Assembly (NCBI GenBank): GCA_029259345.1
Contig: JAPDIX010000024.1
Coordinates: 1 to 32,916 of the forward strand
Reading direction: 5' to 3'
DNA: 32,916 nt
Origin: Archaeoglobi archaeon
GTDB taxonomy: Archaea; Halobacteriota; Archaeoglobi; Archaeoglobales; Archaeoglobaceae
Of this stretch, positions 14,960-24,020 are shown piece by piece. The notes beneath the pieces are model-generated. The model saw nothing but the letters and a program-made list of their open reading frames with translations. It had not been told where the DNA came from and made no database searches. The translations under genes and the position numbers were made by a program. Position 1 is the stretch's first letter. Every line of letters begins with the position of its first letter.

Positions 14960-16351
14960 TTAGAAGTTAAGAATGGCCTCGAGTTTCAGCTTCCTCTCAA
15001 CCTCTCTTGCGATAACCTCCACCCAGTCATCTTCTCTTTTAATTTTCACACCGAGATACTTCCCCAGAGCATCTACAACATTTGCATTCCAGAACAAACC
15101 GTGCAGGTAGGTGCCCCAGCACATCCCATCCTCACTAACACACCCTTCATCCTCAAACAACGGCTTTGACGCCTCTGTAACGCCCTTGTGTATCTCATAG
15201 CCCCAGACTTCCTGCCCGGCAATCCTGTCCAGAATTACGACATTCCCCCTGACCCTCTTCACAACCTGAACCGTCCTCTTTCTGTAGTTCTCAAATCTCG
15301 TGACGGCATCAAGCAGCCCCAACCCCTTCACCCTGACTTTCCCATGCTCCACTCCATAATCAATCAGCTCCTTCCCCATAATCTGGTAGCCACCGCATAT
15401 CCCGATAACCGGAATCTTGCCCGCATTTCTGACGATTTCCTCACCGAGCCTTGACCTCTTCAGCTCCATCAAATCTGCAATGGTATCCTTCGTTCCCGGA
15501 ATTATGACTACCTCACATCCATCCAGCTCCGAATTCAGATCGAGAAAGCGCGTATATCTCCTTATAAACTCAAAATCCGTGAAGTTTGACACTCTGGGCA
15601 GCCTTACTATTCCCACCGGCCCCTCTTTTCCCCAGTCATCAATGTTCAGGGAGTCTTCTGAGGGAAAGTTGTAGTTAAGAAAGGGGAGCACCCCCAGAAC
15701 GGGAATGCCGGTCAGCTTCTCAAGCCGCATTATCCCGCTTTGCAGAATATCCTCCCTGCCCCTCAGCCTGTTTATAATGAATCCCTTCACCAATTTTCTG
15801 ACATCTTCGGGCAGAAGAGAGTAGGTGCCGAAAAGAGATGCAAACACACCTCCTCTGTCTATATCTCCGACAATGATTATGTCGGGCTTGGCAAACCTCA
15901 CGATGTGTATGTTCGCCAAATCCCTCTCGTAGAGGTTTATCTCGGCCATTCCACCCGCACCTTCAATAACCACAACATCGTACTCCTCAGCGAGGCTTGT
16001 GTATGCGTCCTCGACAACCTTCCTCAACCAGTCAACTTCTTCATAGTAATTCCTCGAATCCACATCACCAACGGCCTCACCCATCACAACAAGCTGAGAA
16101 GTAAAATTTCCTTTCGGCTTCAGCAGTATTGGATTCATCCTTTTATCCGGATCAATTCCGGCAGCAAAAGCCTGATAAGCCTGTGCTATCGCTATCTCCT
16201 TCCCATTTCTGGTCACGTATGAGTTAAGACTCATATTCTGAGCCTTAAAAGGGGCAACGTCGTAGCCCCTTTTCGCCAGAATTCGGCAGAGAGCGGCAAC
16301 AATTAAGCTCTTTCCGGCACTGCTTGTAGTTCCTCCGACCATAAGTGGCAT
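14960..16351 (-). CDS. cobQ: Cobyric acid synthase
   Basis: Amidates adenosylcobyrinic acid a,c-diamide at four side chains with glutamine and ATP, a late step of B12 synthesis. The 463 residues show the N-terminal ATP-binding domain (MVGGTTSSAGKS, PFKAQNMSLNSYVT, EGAGGMAEINLYERD) and the C-terminal glutamine amidotransferase domain. That domain has nucleophile Cys in IGICGGYQIMGKEL and a catalytic His in GTYLHGLFWN. The ATG at 16349-16351 lacks a ribosome binding site; an ATG four codons in is an alternative. Corrinoid synthesis fits a genome using corrinoid methyl transfer, but the gene lies outside the regulated cluster and has no TTAACATNTTAAC element. Confidence 0.96.
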   Translation of the reverse strand: MPLMVGGTTSSAGKSLIVAALCRILAKRGYDVAPFKAQNMSLNSYVTRNGKEIAIAQAYQAFAAGIDPDKRMNPILLKPKGNFTSQLVVMGEAVGDVDSRNYYEEVDWLRKVVEDAYTSLAEEYDVVVIEGAGGMAEINLYERDLANIHIVRFAKPDIIIVGDIDRGGVFASLFGTYSLLPEDVRKLVKGFIINRLRGREDILQSGIMRLEKLTGIPVLGVLPFLNYNFPSEDSLNIDDWGKEGPVGIVRLPRVSNFTDFEFIRRYTRFLDLNSELDGCEVVIIPGTKDTIADLMELKRSRLGEEIVRNAGKIPVIGICGGYQIMGKELIDYGVEHGKVRVKGLGLLDAVTRFENYRKRTVQVVKRVRGNVVILDRIAGQEVWGYEIHKGVTEASKPLFEDEGCVSEDGMCWGTYLHGLFWNANVVDALGKYLGVKIKREDDWVEVIAREVERKLKLEAILNF

Positions 16352-16411
16352 CAGAAAAAGTAAACTAAACTCAAAATAAATTTATCTGTTATAAGGTTAA
16401 ATGGAATAAAA

Positions 16412-16936
16412 TCAGACTTTTCCCTTAAGCAGCTCTTCGCCCTTCTCAACAACTATTTTGGTAGGGGTCGGCATTTTCATTGCAGCCCTTCTCAGAGCCT
16501 CCTTCGCAATCTCAAAGTGCTCTGGTTTAACCCACACTGTCATTATCTTCGCTCCGGGCTTAACTCTTGCAGCCCTGCCAACCGGTTTGCCGAATGCAGC
16601 TCTCATTCCCTGTGAAATTCTGTCAGCTCCAGCACCAACAGCCATCTTGTGCTCTCTCAGAATGTGGTGTGGAAAGATTCGAAGCTTCAACTTGTAGTTA
16701 CTGCTTCCAGCGGTTCTCGCAACGTACTTATTTGCGATAACTCTTGCAGCCTCAAGAGCGTTCTCCCTAATTTGCACTGCTTCCTTAGCAACAAGTGTAA
16801 CCATGACTGGAAAGTCTGCGCTCTTGTTCCCCATGTCGAACATCCTGACTCTCATTCCCGGGACACCATCTATGTATTCAGTCCTTGTATAAGGCCTCTC
16901 AAGCCTTCTCCACATCCTCGCTGGTTTTCTTGCCAT
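16412..16936 (-). CDS. rpl10e: Large-subunit ribosomal protein L10e (uL16)
   Basis: Archaeal/eukaryotic-type uL16 of the 50S subunit. The 174 residues begin MARKPARMWRRLERPYTR, as is standard, and include RIFPHHILREHKM, AGADRISQGMRAAFGKP and the basic C-terminal region. I chose the ATG at 16934-16936 over one four codons upstream, because the upstream ATG lies within the GGGGAGGAGC ribosome binding site. The gene is last in an apparent operon with AMP phosphorylase and citrate synthase, 38 bases after the latter. Confidence 0.97.
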   Translation of the reverse strand: MARKPARMWRRLERPYTRTEYIDGVPGMRVRMFDMGNKSADFPVMVTLVAKEAVQIRENALEAARVIANKYVARTAGSSNYKLKLRIFPHHILREHKMAVGAGADRISQGMRAAFGKPVGRAARVKPGAKIMTVWVKPEHFEIAKEALRRAAMKMPTPTKIVVEKGEELLKGKV

Positions 16937-16974
16937 GCTCCTCCCCACTTCGTTATGTCAAATAAACCTTTCCA

Positions 16975-18093
16975 TCATCTTTCTGTAGGAGGTTTGTATT
17001 TTTTATCCTTATCTCCGACATACTTCGCTCTCGGCCTTATCAGTCTGTTGTTCTCATATTGCTCGATTACATGTGCCGTCCATCCCGCAATTCTCCCCAT
17101 CGCAAATATGTTGATGAAAAGGTCATCTGGAATTCCGAGGTTCGCATAAACGCTCGCTGAGTAAAAATCAACGTTTGGCAGCAGCTTTTTGTACTTATAT
17201 GCAGCCTTTGCAATAGCCTCGCTTACTTCAAACCACCTTGACACACCCTCCATCGAGAGTTTTTTGGCGAGTCTCTTCAGCAACTCGGCTCTCGGGTCTA
17301 TTACGCCCTTGTAGACTCTGTGTCCGAACCCCATTATCTTCTCCCCCTTCTCTATTTTTTTCTTGACGTATTCCTCCGCCCTTCTTGGCGAAGCAACTTT
17401 TCTCAGCATCTTCATCACTTCCTGCGCAGCTCCACCATGCAGCGGTCCCATAAGAGTTCCGGTAGCTGCGACAATGCACGCATACGTATCTGCGAGCGTT
17501 GATGCTGCAATCCGTGCGGCAAAGGTTGACGCGTTCAGTTCATGCTCGGCATGCAAAATCAAATCCATGTCAAGAGCCCTTTCAGCAGTTCTGCTCGGCT
17601 CTTCTCCGCTGAGCATATATAGAAAGTTTGCTGCATGATCGAGTTCCAGAGTGGGTGGGATTACGTTTTTTCCAGTCCTTATTCTATGATAATATGCAAT
17701 TATGGTTGGAAATTTCGCAATGAGGTTCCTGGCCTTCTCAAGGTTCTCTTCTCTCGTTTTGACGTCAATTTTTCTATCGAGCGATCCAAGGTAACTCGTT
17801 GAAGTTCTCAGAACCACCATCGGGTGGGTGTAAGGGGGCAAATGTGTGAGCAGGCCGATTATCTGAGGTGGCAGTTCTCTCCTCTCGGCCAGTTCAATTT
17901 TAAAATCCTGAAGCTCGTACCTTTTGGGCAGTTCACCGTAAAGAAGAAGATATGCCACCTCTTCATAGCTTGACTTTCGCGCCAAATCTCTTATATCGTA
18001 ACCCCTGTATTCAAGAATGGCCTTCCCGTTTACGAGCTCGATTCTGGATATTTTCGTTTCACACGCAATAACATCTTCCAGACCATCTTTCAT
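16975..18093 (-). CDS. gltA: Citrate synthase
   Basis: Condenses oxaloacetate and acetyl-CoA to citrate. The roughly 372-residue length is that of archaeal and Gram-positive-type enzymes. The active-site segments are present: HAEHELNASTFAAR and MGPLHGGAAQE with the two catalytic histidines, MGFGHRVYKG, and NVDFYSASVY with the catalytic aspartate. I placed the start at ATG 18091-18093 (MKDGLEDVIACETKISRI), one base after the TGA of the preceding AMP phosphorylase gene, behind GGAGAGGTG. The open frame upstream of this ATG only antisenses or overlaps the neighbour and looks non-coding. Confidence 0.95.
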   Translation of the reverse strand: MKDGLEDVIACETKISRIELVNGKAILEYRGYDIRDLARKSSYEEVAYLLLYGELPKRYELQDFKIELAERRELPPQIIGLLTHLPPYTHPMVVLRTSTSYLGSLDRKIDVKTREENLEKARNLIAKFPTIIAYYHRIRTGKNVIPPTLELDHAANFLYMLSGEEPSRTAERALDMDLILHAEHELNASTFAARIAASTLADTYACIVAATGTLMGPLHGGAAQEVMKMLRKVASPRRAEEYVKKKIEKGEKIMGFGHRVYKGVIDPRAELLKRLAKKLSMEGVSRWFEVSEAIAKAAYKYKKLLPNVDFYSASVYANLGIPDDLFINIFAMGRIAGWTAHVIEQYENNRLIRPRAKYVGDKDKKYKPPTER

Positions 18094-18094
18094 T

Positions 18095-19606
18095 TCAAAC
18101 ACCTCTCCTACCGTAAACCTCCAGCACCATTCCCGAAACCACAATTGGCCTCTCGGCGTTTGCAACCTCAATTGCGTTATCAAGCTTCCACTCCTTCTCA
18201 GCATAGATCGTGATAAGGGGGTCACCAGCTTTCACAACCTCTCCTCTCTTCTTGTGCACATAAACTCCCGCCCCCTTATCTTTGGGAGCGCCTGCAGTTC
18301 TTGTAATTTCGTTTAGAACGGCTATGTCTATCTCCCTCACATATCCCTCTTTTGCCGCATGGAGAGTGTATCTTTTATCCCCCACAGCAATGTCATCAGC
18401 CTTAACATTCTCATCTCCTCCCTGCGCAGCAACAATCTCCCTGAACTTCTCAAGAGTCTTACCACTCTCGAATATCTTTCTTGCATGCTGATAGCCGTTG
18501 GTAGCAATTCCAGTCATCTCGAAAAGGATTCCCGCTATGCCGAGAGATTTTTCAAGCATGTCCCCCTCAACCTTTCTTTCCATAACTTCCAGAACTTCCT
18601 TAGCTTCAAGTGCAGGACCTATTGCCCTCCCAAGGGGTTGAGAGCCATCAGTCAACGCAGTCGCAACCTTCAGACCGAGATTTCTGCCGATTTCCATCAT
18701 GGAGTTTGCAAAACTCCTTCCCACATCAACGTTCTCGATTTTGGCTTTACTGCCAACTGGAATGTCGATGGCAACAAACTTTGCCCCGCTACCCAGCTTT
18801 TTGGATAGCACACTCGCCATGAGATGGGGCGTGGGACTGAGTTCGAGCTGGTATTCAACTCTGATTATTTTTTCATCTGCCGGAGCTATTCCGGTAGCAG
18901 CGTTCCAGGCTATAACCCCTCCAACTTTCTCGGTTATCTCCTTTATCTCATCAACGCTCAGGTTTACGTTCGCCAGCACCTCCATTGCATCGGCAGTGCC
19001 GCTGGCAGTGGTTATAGCCCTACTTGCGGTTTTTGGAATCAAAAGTCCTGCTGCCGCAACTGTCGGGACAGCGATCAGTGCGAATCTGTTCCCGGGCAGC
19101 CCTCCAACGCTGTGCATGTCCACAACAGTCCCTCTTTCAAAAACGGCCTTTTCTCCAACCTCAACCATTGCCTCAACCATCCACTGAATCTCATCGTTCT
19201 GCATTCCCACAATCTCGTTGGCAAGTATGAAGGTAGACATCTCGATATCGCTAAGGATACCGTCTGAGATATCCTTTATTATTTGTCCGATCTCAACTCT
19301 CTCGTATCTACCACCGTCAAGTTTCTTTCGGATGTATTCGACGGATTTCGGTCTCGCAAAGGGAGTAATTTCAACCACACACTCTTCCTCAATACTGCAC
19401 GTTTCAGCGGTAAAGCTGCATACCCCAACTTCCCCTTGACTTACAAATTCTGAAGCAATTTCAACCTCGGCAACAAATGACCTCTTATCCAGACTAACCT
19501 TAACCCTGTCACCGGGAAGTAAACCGAGTTCAGCAGCATCATCTTGGCTCAGCACAACCGCAACTCTTTCAGTCCTAAGCGGCAGTATTTTTGACTTAAA
19601 CTTCAT
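18095..19606 (-). CDS. deoA: AMP phosphorylase (archaeal DeoA-like)
   Basis: Phosphorolyses AMP to adenine and ribose 1,5-bisphosphate, the entry to the archaeal pathway through R15P isomerase and type III RuBisCO. The 503 residues include an N-terminal extension of about 85 residues typical of the archaeal enzymes. The nucleoside phosphorylase core follows, with VDMHSVGGLPGNRFALI, KTASRAITTASGTADAMEVL, DGSQPLGRAIGP and the C-terminal barrel-like domain. The ATG at 19604-19606 has no Shine-Dalgarno sequence; a TATA-like TTAATATT about 25 bases upstream fits leaderless transcription. Citrate synthase follows one base after the stop. Thymidine phosphorylase is the older annotation; the long N-terminus argues for AMP. 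Confidence 0.92.
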   Translation of the reverse strand: MKFKSKILPLRTERVAVVLSQDDAAELGLLPGDRVKVSLDKRSFVAEVEIASEFVSQGEVGVCSFTAETCSIEEECVVEITPFARPKSVEYIRKKLDGGRYERVEIGQIIKDISDGILSDIEMSTFILANEIVGMQNDEIQWMVEAMVEVGEKAVFERGTVVDMHSVGGLPGNRFALIAVPTVAAAGLLIPKTASRAITTASGTADAMEVLANVNLSVDEIKEITEKVGGVIAWNAATGIAPADEKIIRVEYQLELSPTPHLMASVLSKKLGSGAKFVAIDIPVGSKAKIENVDVGRSFANSMMEIGRNLGLKVATALTDGSQPLGRAIGPALEAKEVLEVMERKVEGDMLEKSLGIAGILFEMTGIATNGYQHARKIFESGKTLEKFREIVAAQGGDENVKADDIAVGDKRYTLHAAKEGYVREIDIAVLNEITRTAGAPKDKGAGVYVHKKRGEVVKAGDPLITIYAEKEWKLDNAIEVANAERPIVVSGMVLEVYGRRGV

Positions 19607-19681
19607 CAGCGGTTAAAGAATCTGCAGAAATATTAACTTTTTCCAAATTAATTTAAAAAAGTTGTAAAATTATATATAAAT
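19607..19681 (-). promoter_or_regulatory. Promoter of the AMP phosphorylase operon and terminator of the upstream operon
   Basis: This 75-base A/T-rich gap has, in minus-strand order, TTTATATATAATTTTAC and a seven-T run just after the activase stop, then AAAAAGTTAATATT about 25 bases before the AMP phosphorylase ATG. The first part suits termination (or a distal TATA box), the second a BRE/TATA for a leaderless transcript. Confidence 0.4.
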
Positions 19682-20594
19682 TTAAAAATATCCTCCAACA
19701 GAGACCTTCAAACCCCTCTCCTCGAGGAAAGTAGCAAAATCGGTGGCAAGCTTCTTGGCATTCTCGACCATTCTTGGTGTTTCCAAGATATATTCCCTAC
19801 CCAGCAACCTGTATTTGTCTCTCGCTAAGGAATGGTAGGGCAGGACATCAACCCTTTCAACTCCAGCACTCTCCAGGACTCCCAAATATCCCTCAAAACC
19901 CTTGTATTCAAAGTTGTAACCGGGAATCACAGGGATTCTGACTATAACCTCCGCTCCACTGTCAACAAGCTTCCTGAGGTTCAAAAGGATGGTCTTGTTG
20001 CCAGCACCACACGTTCTTCTGTGCCTGTCATCTCTGTAATCCTTCAAATCGTAGAGGAAGAAGTCAACAAAGGGCAAGGTTCTCTCGATAACCTCCCATC
20101 TCACGTAACCAGAGGTGTCAACTGCCGTGTTTATCCTCCTGCTCTTACAGGCTCTCAGCAGTGCAAGGAGAAATTCAGACTGAAAGTAAGGCTCACCACC
20201 TGAAAACGTCACCCCCCCCACCAGAGTTTTCGTAGAATACTCTATCCCTTTCAACAAGAGCGATAACTTCCTCAACCGAAACATCCTTTCCAAACATCTC
20301 CAGAGCCCTACCGCTACACGCCTCGACGCATTTACCACATCCATCGCACATCTCCCTGTTTATTTCTATTCCTATCTCTGCTGGAATAATTGCACCTCTA
20401 TCGCAGACTTCAGCGCATTTGTGGCATGACAGACATTTCTCAGCTTTGTATCCGACCTCTGGCTCGAAACTCTGCGACTCTGGATTATGGCACCAGACGC
20501 AATGGAGGGGGCATCCTTTCAGAAATACTGTCGTTCTTATTCCGTAACCATCATGGATCGAGAACCTCTGTATCCTGAATATTCTGCCCTTCAT
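19682..20594 (-). pseudogene. Glycyl radical enzyme activating enzyme, frameshifted
   Basis: A radical SAM enzyme that would place the glycyl radical on the adjacent lyase. The first part (20594 to about 20193) has the SAM cluster motif CPLHCVWC (Cys28, Cys32, Cys35) and two ferredoxin-type clusters, CLSCHKCAEVC and CDGCGKCVEAC, typical of activators of PFL-like lyases. The second part (from about 20215 to 19682) continues VTFSGGEP and the rest of the barrel. They meet at a run of eight C on the plus strand (20212-20219). Seven would restore one 303-residue protein reading YENSGGGVTFSGGEP. Start ATG 20592-20594 overlaps the lyase stop as ATGA; an ATG at 20603 is an alternative. Sequencing error, true loss or slippage cannot be separated here. 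Confidence 0.85.
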
Positions 20595-22914
20595 AGCTTG
20601 CATGAAACCCTGCGAATTATCTCATCCTGCACGGGTTTTGAGAGTTCCACAAAGTAAGCACTCCACCCGGCAACTCTCACAAGGAGCCATCTGTACTTTT
20701 CTGGCTCTTCCTGAGCCTTTTTCAGAACGTCTGCCTTTAAAATGTTGAACTGAGCGTGCATGCAGCCCAAATCCAACGCACTTTTGATCAGGGCTTTTAT
20801 GATCTCGACACCTTTTGACCCAAGCACATCTTCGCTCAGATTCAAGGTCAGTGATGCTCCGTTAGGTATCTTTGCGTAGTTTATCTTTGAAGCAGACTTG
20901 ATTACGGCAGTAATACCCTCCCTGTCCATTCCAGTTGATGGGCTGACACCCGGATTTAGGGGCTCACCACTTCTTCTACCAGATGACAGTGCTGAAGTAA
21001 AGAACCCGAATCCGACATTTGTGGTCATGGGATAGCAGCCAGCAGCAAAATATCCTCCCCTGAAGTTTCTATGCCTGTTGACTTCATCGCAGTAGAATTC
21101 AAGAACCATCCTTGTGTATTTGTCCGCCCTATCATCATCGTTGCCATACTTCGGGCTCTCAATCAAAATTCTGCGGAGCTCTTCATTGTCAACAAAGTTT
21201 GTCTTGCATGCTTCAATTATCTCCTCTATCGTGTATCCTGCCTCTAAAGCTCTTTCAATAGCTGCAAGTGGATCTCCAACATCAGCAACGCCAACAGCCT
21301 GTATCCCCGTGAAGTTGTATCTCGCTCCACCCCTTGTTACATCTCTGCCCTCTTCAAAGCAGTCTTCAATACAGAGCGACAAAAGCGGTGTTGGTTTTCA
21401 GCATTTGCATGGCCAAGAACATTACATCCTTTTACAACGAGCTTTACGATGTGTGAAAGCTGCTTTCTGAAGTTTTCAATCAGTTCTTCCAGCGTTTTTG
21501 CCTTCCCCGTCTTCACACCAAACTCATGACCAAACTGAATGTCTTTTCCTTCGTTCATTGCATATTCCAGAGCTTTGGCAACATTTATCAGGGCAGCATC
21601 GCTGGATGTGAAGCTGTTACCAAAGGGTGCGATTTCCACGCAGCCGACTGTGGTGTAATTCCAAGCATCTTCATCTCTTACACCTATAGCCCTTAGAGCT
21701 TCAACCGCAACCTCGTCATTAAATAAAGCTATGGCATTACAGCCTGAAGCTATAGCTTCAGCAAGTCTAACCAGAAAATCTTCAGGAGTTCTTTTGCTCA
21801 CTCTCACATGGACGTTCGGCTGCCTAAGCCTTAGCCTGTTCGTAACTTCAAGCATGAGATACGTCAGCTCATTCGTAGCGTCTCTTCCGTAGATGTCGCA
21901 TCCTCCAATTGTTAGAGCCTGATTTGTTGTCTGACCGCTGAAGAACTGTTCAAGCAGTGAGTCAAATGGGGGAACTATCTCGTTTGTCTTAATCCACAGA
22001 TTCGCGAGAATTTCAAACGCTTTATGCTTGTCAATTCTACCCTCCTTCAAGTCTCTGTAGTAGTAGGGATAGAGATACTGGTCAATTCTTCCCATCGAAA
22101 TGGCTTGCTCGTAATTCTCCTGATGAAGAGCGGATTGAACAAGCCATAGAAACTGAACAGCTTCCCAGAAGCTCTCTGGCTTCTCTGCTGGAACTTTTCT
22201 GCAGATTTCTGCGATTTTCAAGAGCTCATCTTTCCTCGTTTCATTCTCAGTCTCTTCTGCAATCCTCTCTGCGAGTTCAGCGTATCTCAGACCGTAATTT
22301 ATTATTGCCTCAGAAACTATTCTTGCTGCATGATAAAATACATACTCCTCTCCCTCATAAACGCCGTTCTCCTCAAGCTCTTTAATCCTCCTTTCACTCT
22401 CCTCCAGAAACCATCTGAAACCTCTTCTCATCAGATATGGATAATTTATTGCTACATGAGATATTCCAGCAAGCTCGGTCAGAACGAAGACCGAGCCAGT
22501 GTAAAGAACGCTCATGATATCGGGCATTAATGGAAACGAAAAGGCCTCAATAGTTCTTTTCTGCCAGTAAGGAGCTATTTCTTCTCTGAGAACTCCTGCA
22601 TCTTCTTCGTCAACAAGCAACCTGTTTGTCTCTCTTTTGGGCAAGGTGTCAAGCTCATTTATCAATCTGAGACCCACACCCTCTGGAAAAAGAATTGCTC
22701 CAGGAGGATTGGGGAGCATGGTTCCAACAATTAATTCGTCATCAAGTATCTGAATAGGTATATTCTCAAGAATATTTTTCAGCGCTTTTGCCTGCCTTAA
22801 TATCATTGGCTCCCCTTCAGTATTCCTCATTGAATCTGTATACAGCTTGGCTCTCTCTACACTGAGACGTGGAGGTTTTGCCAGATTCCCAACAAGTTTC
22901 TCAATTCTGTCCAT
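20591..22914 (-). pseudogene. Glycyl radical enzyme (pyruvate formate-lyase 2-like), frameshifted
   Basis: A member of the PFL/glycerol dehydratase/choline lyase superfamily, close in type to Archaeoglobus fulgidus PFL2, whose structure is known and whose substrate is not. The thiyl-radical cysteine is Cys425 in TTVGCVEIAP (codon 21640-21642). The glycyl radical site is RVAGWSAYFVEL near the C-terminus (Gly codon 20666-20668). A single Cys rather than Cys-Cys argues against true pyruvate formate-lyase. The frame breaks at about 21393: one part ends reading AEN, the other resumes PTPLLSLCIEDC, and one extra C would join them into about 774 residues. The start is taken at ATG 22912-22914 (MDRIEKL), not the far upstream codon, and has no ribosome binding site. 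Confidence 0.85.
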
Positions 22915-22975
22915 GGAATGAGTTAATGATAAATTACTTAAAATTTTCAAAAATTCTTGAAACCATGTAACAAAT

Positions 22976-23179
22976 ATGAACATTCTGGAGATTGCTGAAC
23001 TTTACGGTGAGCCAGATGGGATAAAAGAGGAAAGCATATACTCGAATGGCTTGGAGTTTGCCGGAAGGGAGATTGAGGTTGTGGAAACACTAAGACCGCA
23101 GATGGACTGGAAACTTTTTTCAATTGTTAATTTACTTTCGGCTTATGGAAGAGGTTTTACCGCAAATACATCTTATTGA
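22976..23179 (+). CDS. Small hypothetical protein, uncertain
   Basis: A 67-codon frame starting ATG, with balanced, acidic, protein-like composition (ELYGEPDGIKEES, GREIEVVETLRPQMDW). Its end overlaps the proposed start of the metallo-beta-lactamase gene by 35 bases in another frame. It has no ribosome binding site, but an A/T-rich TATA-like stretch lies about 35 bases upstream. It shares the divergent promoter gap with the glycyl radical enzyme. I recognise no family. It could be a real small gene, the truncated start of an older one, or chance. Confidence 0.35.
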   Translation: MNILEIAELYGEPDGIKEESIYSNGLEFAGREIEVVETLRPQMDWKLFSIVNLLSAYGRGFTANTSY

Positions 23180-24020
23180 CACCCTCAAATACATAGAACT
23201 GGGAATTATCTCAACATATGTTGTAAAACACGATATAGCAGCGATAATAGACCCCGGAACAGCTAAAGGAGCGGACATAATCCTCAAAGAGATTAATGAA
23301 GACTGGAATGTCGAATATATCTGTCCAACGCACATCCACATTGATCACGGGGGAGGGGCGGCTAAGCTTGCAAAGACCTTTGATGCCAGAATCATAGTCC
23401 ACCCGAAAGGTGTTAGGCATGTGGTTAATCCAGAGAAACTCTGGCAGGCTTCAAAAGCAGTTCTGGGTGAGGTGGCAGAGGTCTACGGAAAACCTGACAG
23501 CGTAGATGAGAGCAGGGTTATTGCAGTAGAGGACGGACAGGAGTTTGATCTGGGTGGAGATACGCTTAAGGTATTCCATGCCCCCGGTCACGCACCCCAC
23601 ATGCTCGTCTACTATCTTGTTGACTCCAAAGTGCTATTTCCAGCGGATGCGGTGGGAATGTGCTTTGAAGGTGTCGTCTTCCCGCTAACCCCACCACCCT
23701 TCGATCCAGAATCTGCTGTGAAAACTCTGAGAAGGCTCATGAAGCTTGATGTAGAGTGCGTGGCCTTCACCCACTTTGGCGTTGTTGAAGGAAGCTGGCC
23801 AATCTCGAAGTCCCTTGAAAAAATAGAGGCATGGATGGAGATTGCAAAGGAAGTGGCTGAGGCAGGAGGAGTTGAAGAGTTTGTTGAAAGGCTTAGAAAG
23901 ACGGATGAGGATGTGGAGAAGCTCTTTCAGATGCTGAGTGAAAAGCCAGTCGCCCTGAGTTTCATCTACACCTCAGCCACTGGCATGCTCGACGCAGCCA
24001 AGAGGGGGGTAGTTAGATGA
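23145..24020 (+). CDS. Metallo-beta-lactamase fold hydrolase
   Basis: About 291 residues with the dinuclear metal motif THIHIDHGGG (His63, His65, Asp67, His68), a further histidine in HAPGHAPHM, the bridging Asp in FPADAVG and the final His in AFTHFGVV. This is a glyoxalase II-like MBL enzyme; members hydrolyse thioesters, lactones or other esters, and the substrate cannot be read here. A C-terminal helical extension of about 80 residues follows the fold. ATG 23145 is preferred over a TTG at 23124 because the protein context starts there, though neither has a good ribosome binding site. It overlaps the next gene by four bases (ATGA), so the two are co-translated. Confidence 0.88.
   Translation: MEEVLPQIHLIDTLKYIELGIISTYVVKHDIAAIIDPGTAKGADIILKEINEDWNVEYICPTHIHIDHGGGAAKLAKTFDARIIVHPKGVRHVVNPEKLWQASKAVLGEVAEVYGKPDSVDESRVIAVEDGQEFDLGGDTLKVFHAPGHAPHMLVYYLVDSKVLFPADAVGMCFEGVVFPLTPPPFDPESAVKTLRRLMKLDVECVAFTHFGVVEGSWPISKSLEKIEAWMEIAKEVAEAGGVEEFVERLRKTDEDVEKLFQMLSEKPVALSFIYTSATGMLDAAKRGVVR

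Noticed and set aside
18093-18225. 44-residue N-terminal extension of citrate synthase
   Set aside because: It overlaps AMP phosphorylase, reads unlike any citrate synthase, and ATG 18093 has a proper ribosome binding site.
20591-22914. Annotation as a true pyruvate formate-lyase or as choline TMA-lyase
   Set aside because: The active site has a single Cys (VGCVEIAP), not the Cys-Cys pair of pyruvate formate-lyase. The choline-specific residues could not be confirmed by eye, so the substrate is left open.
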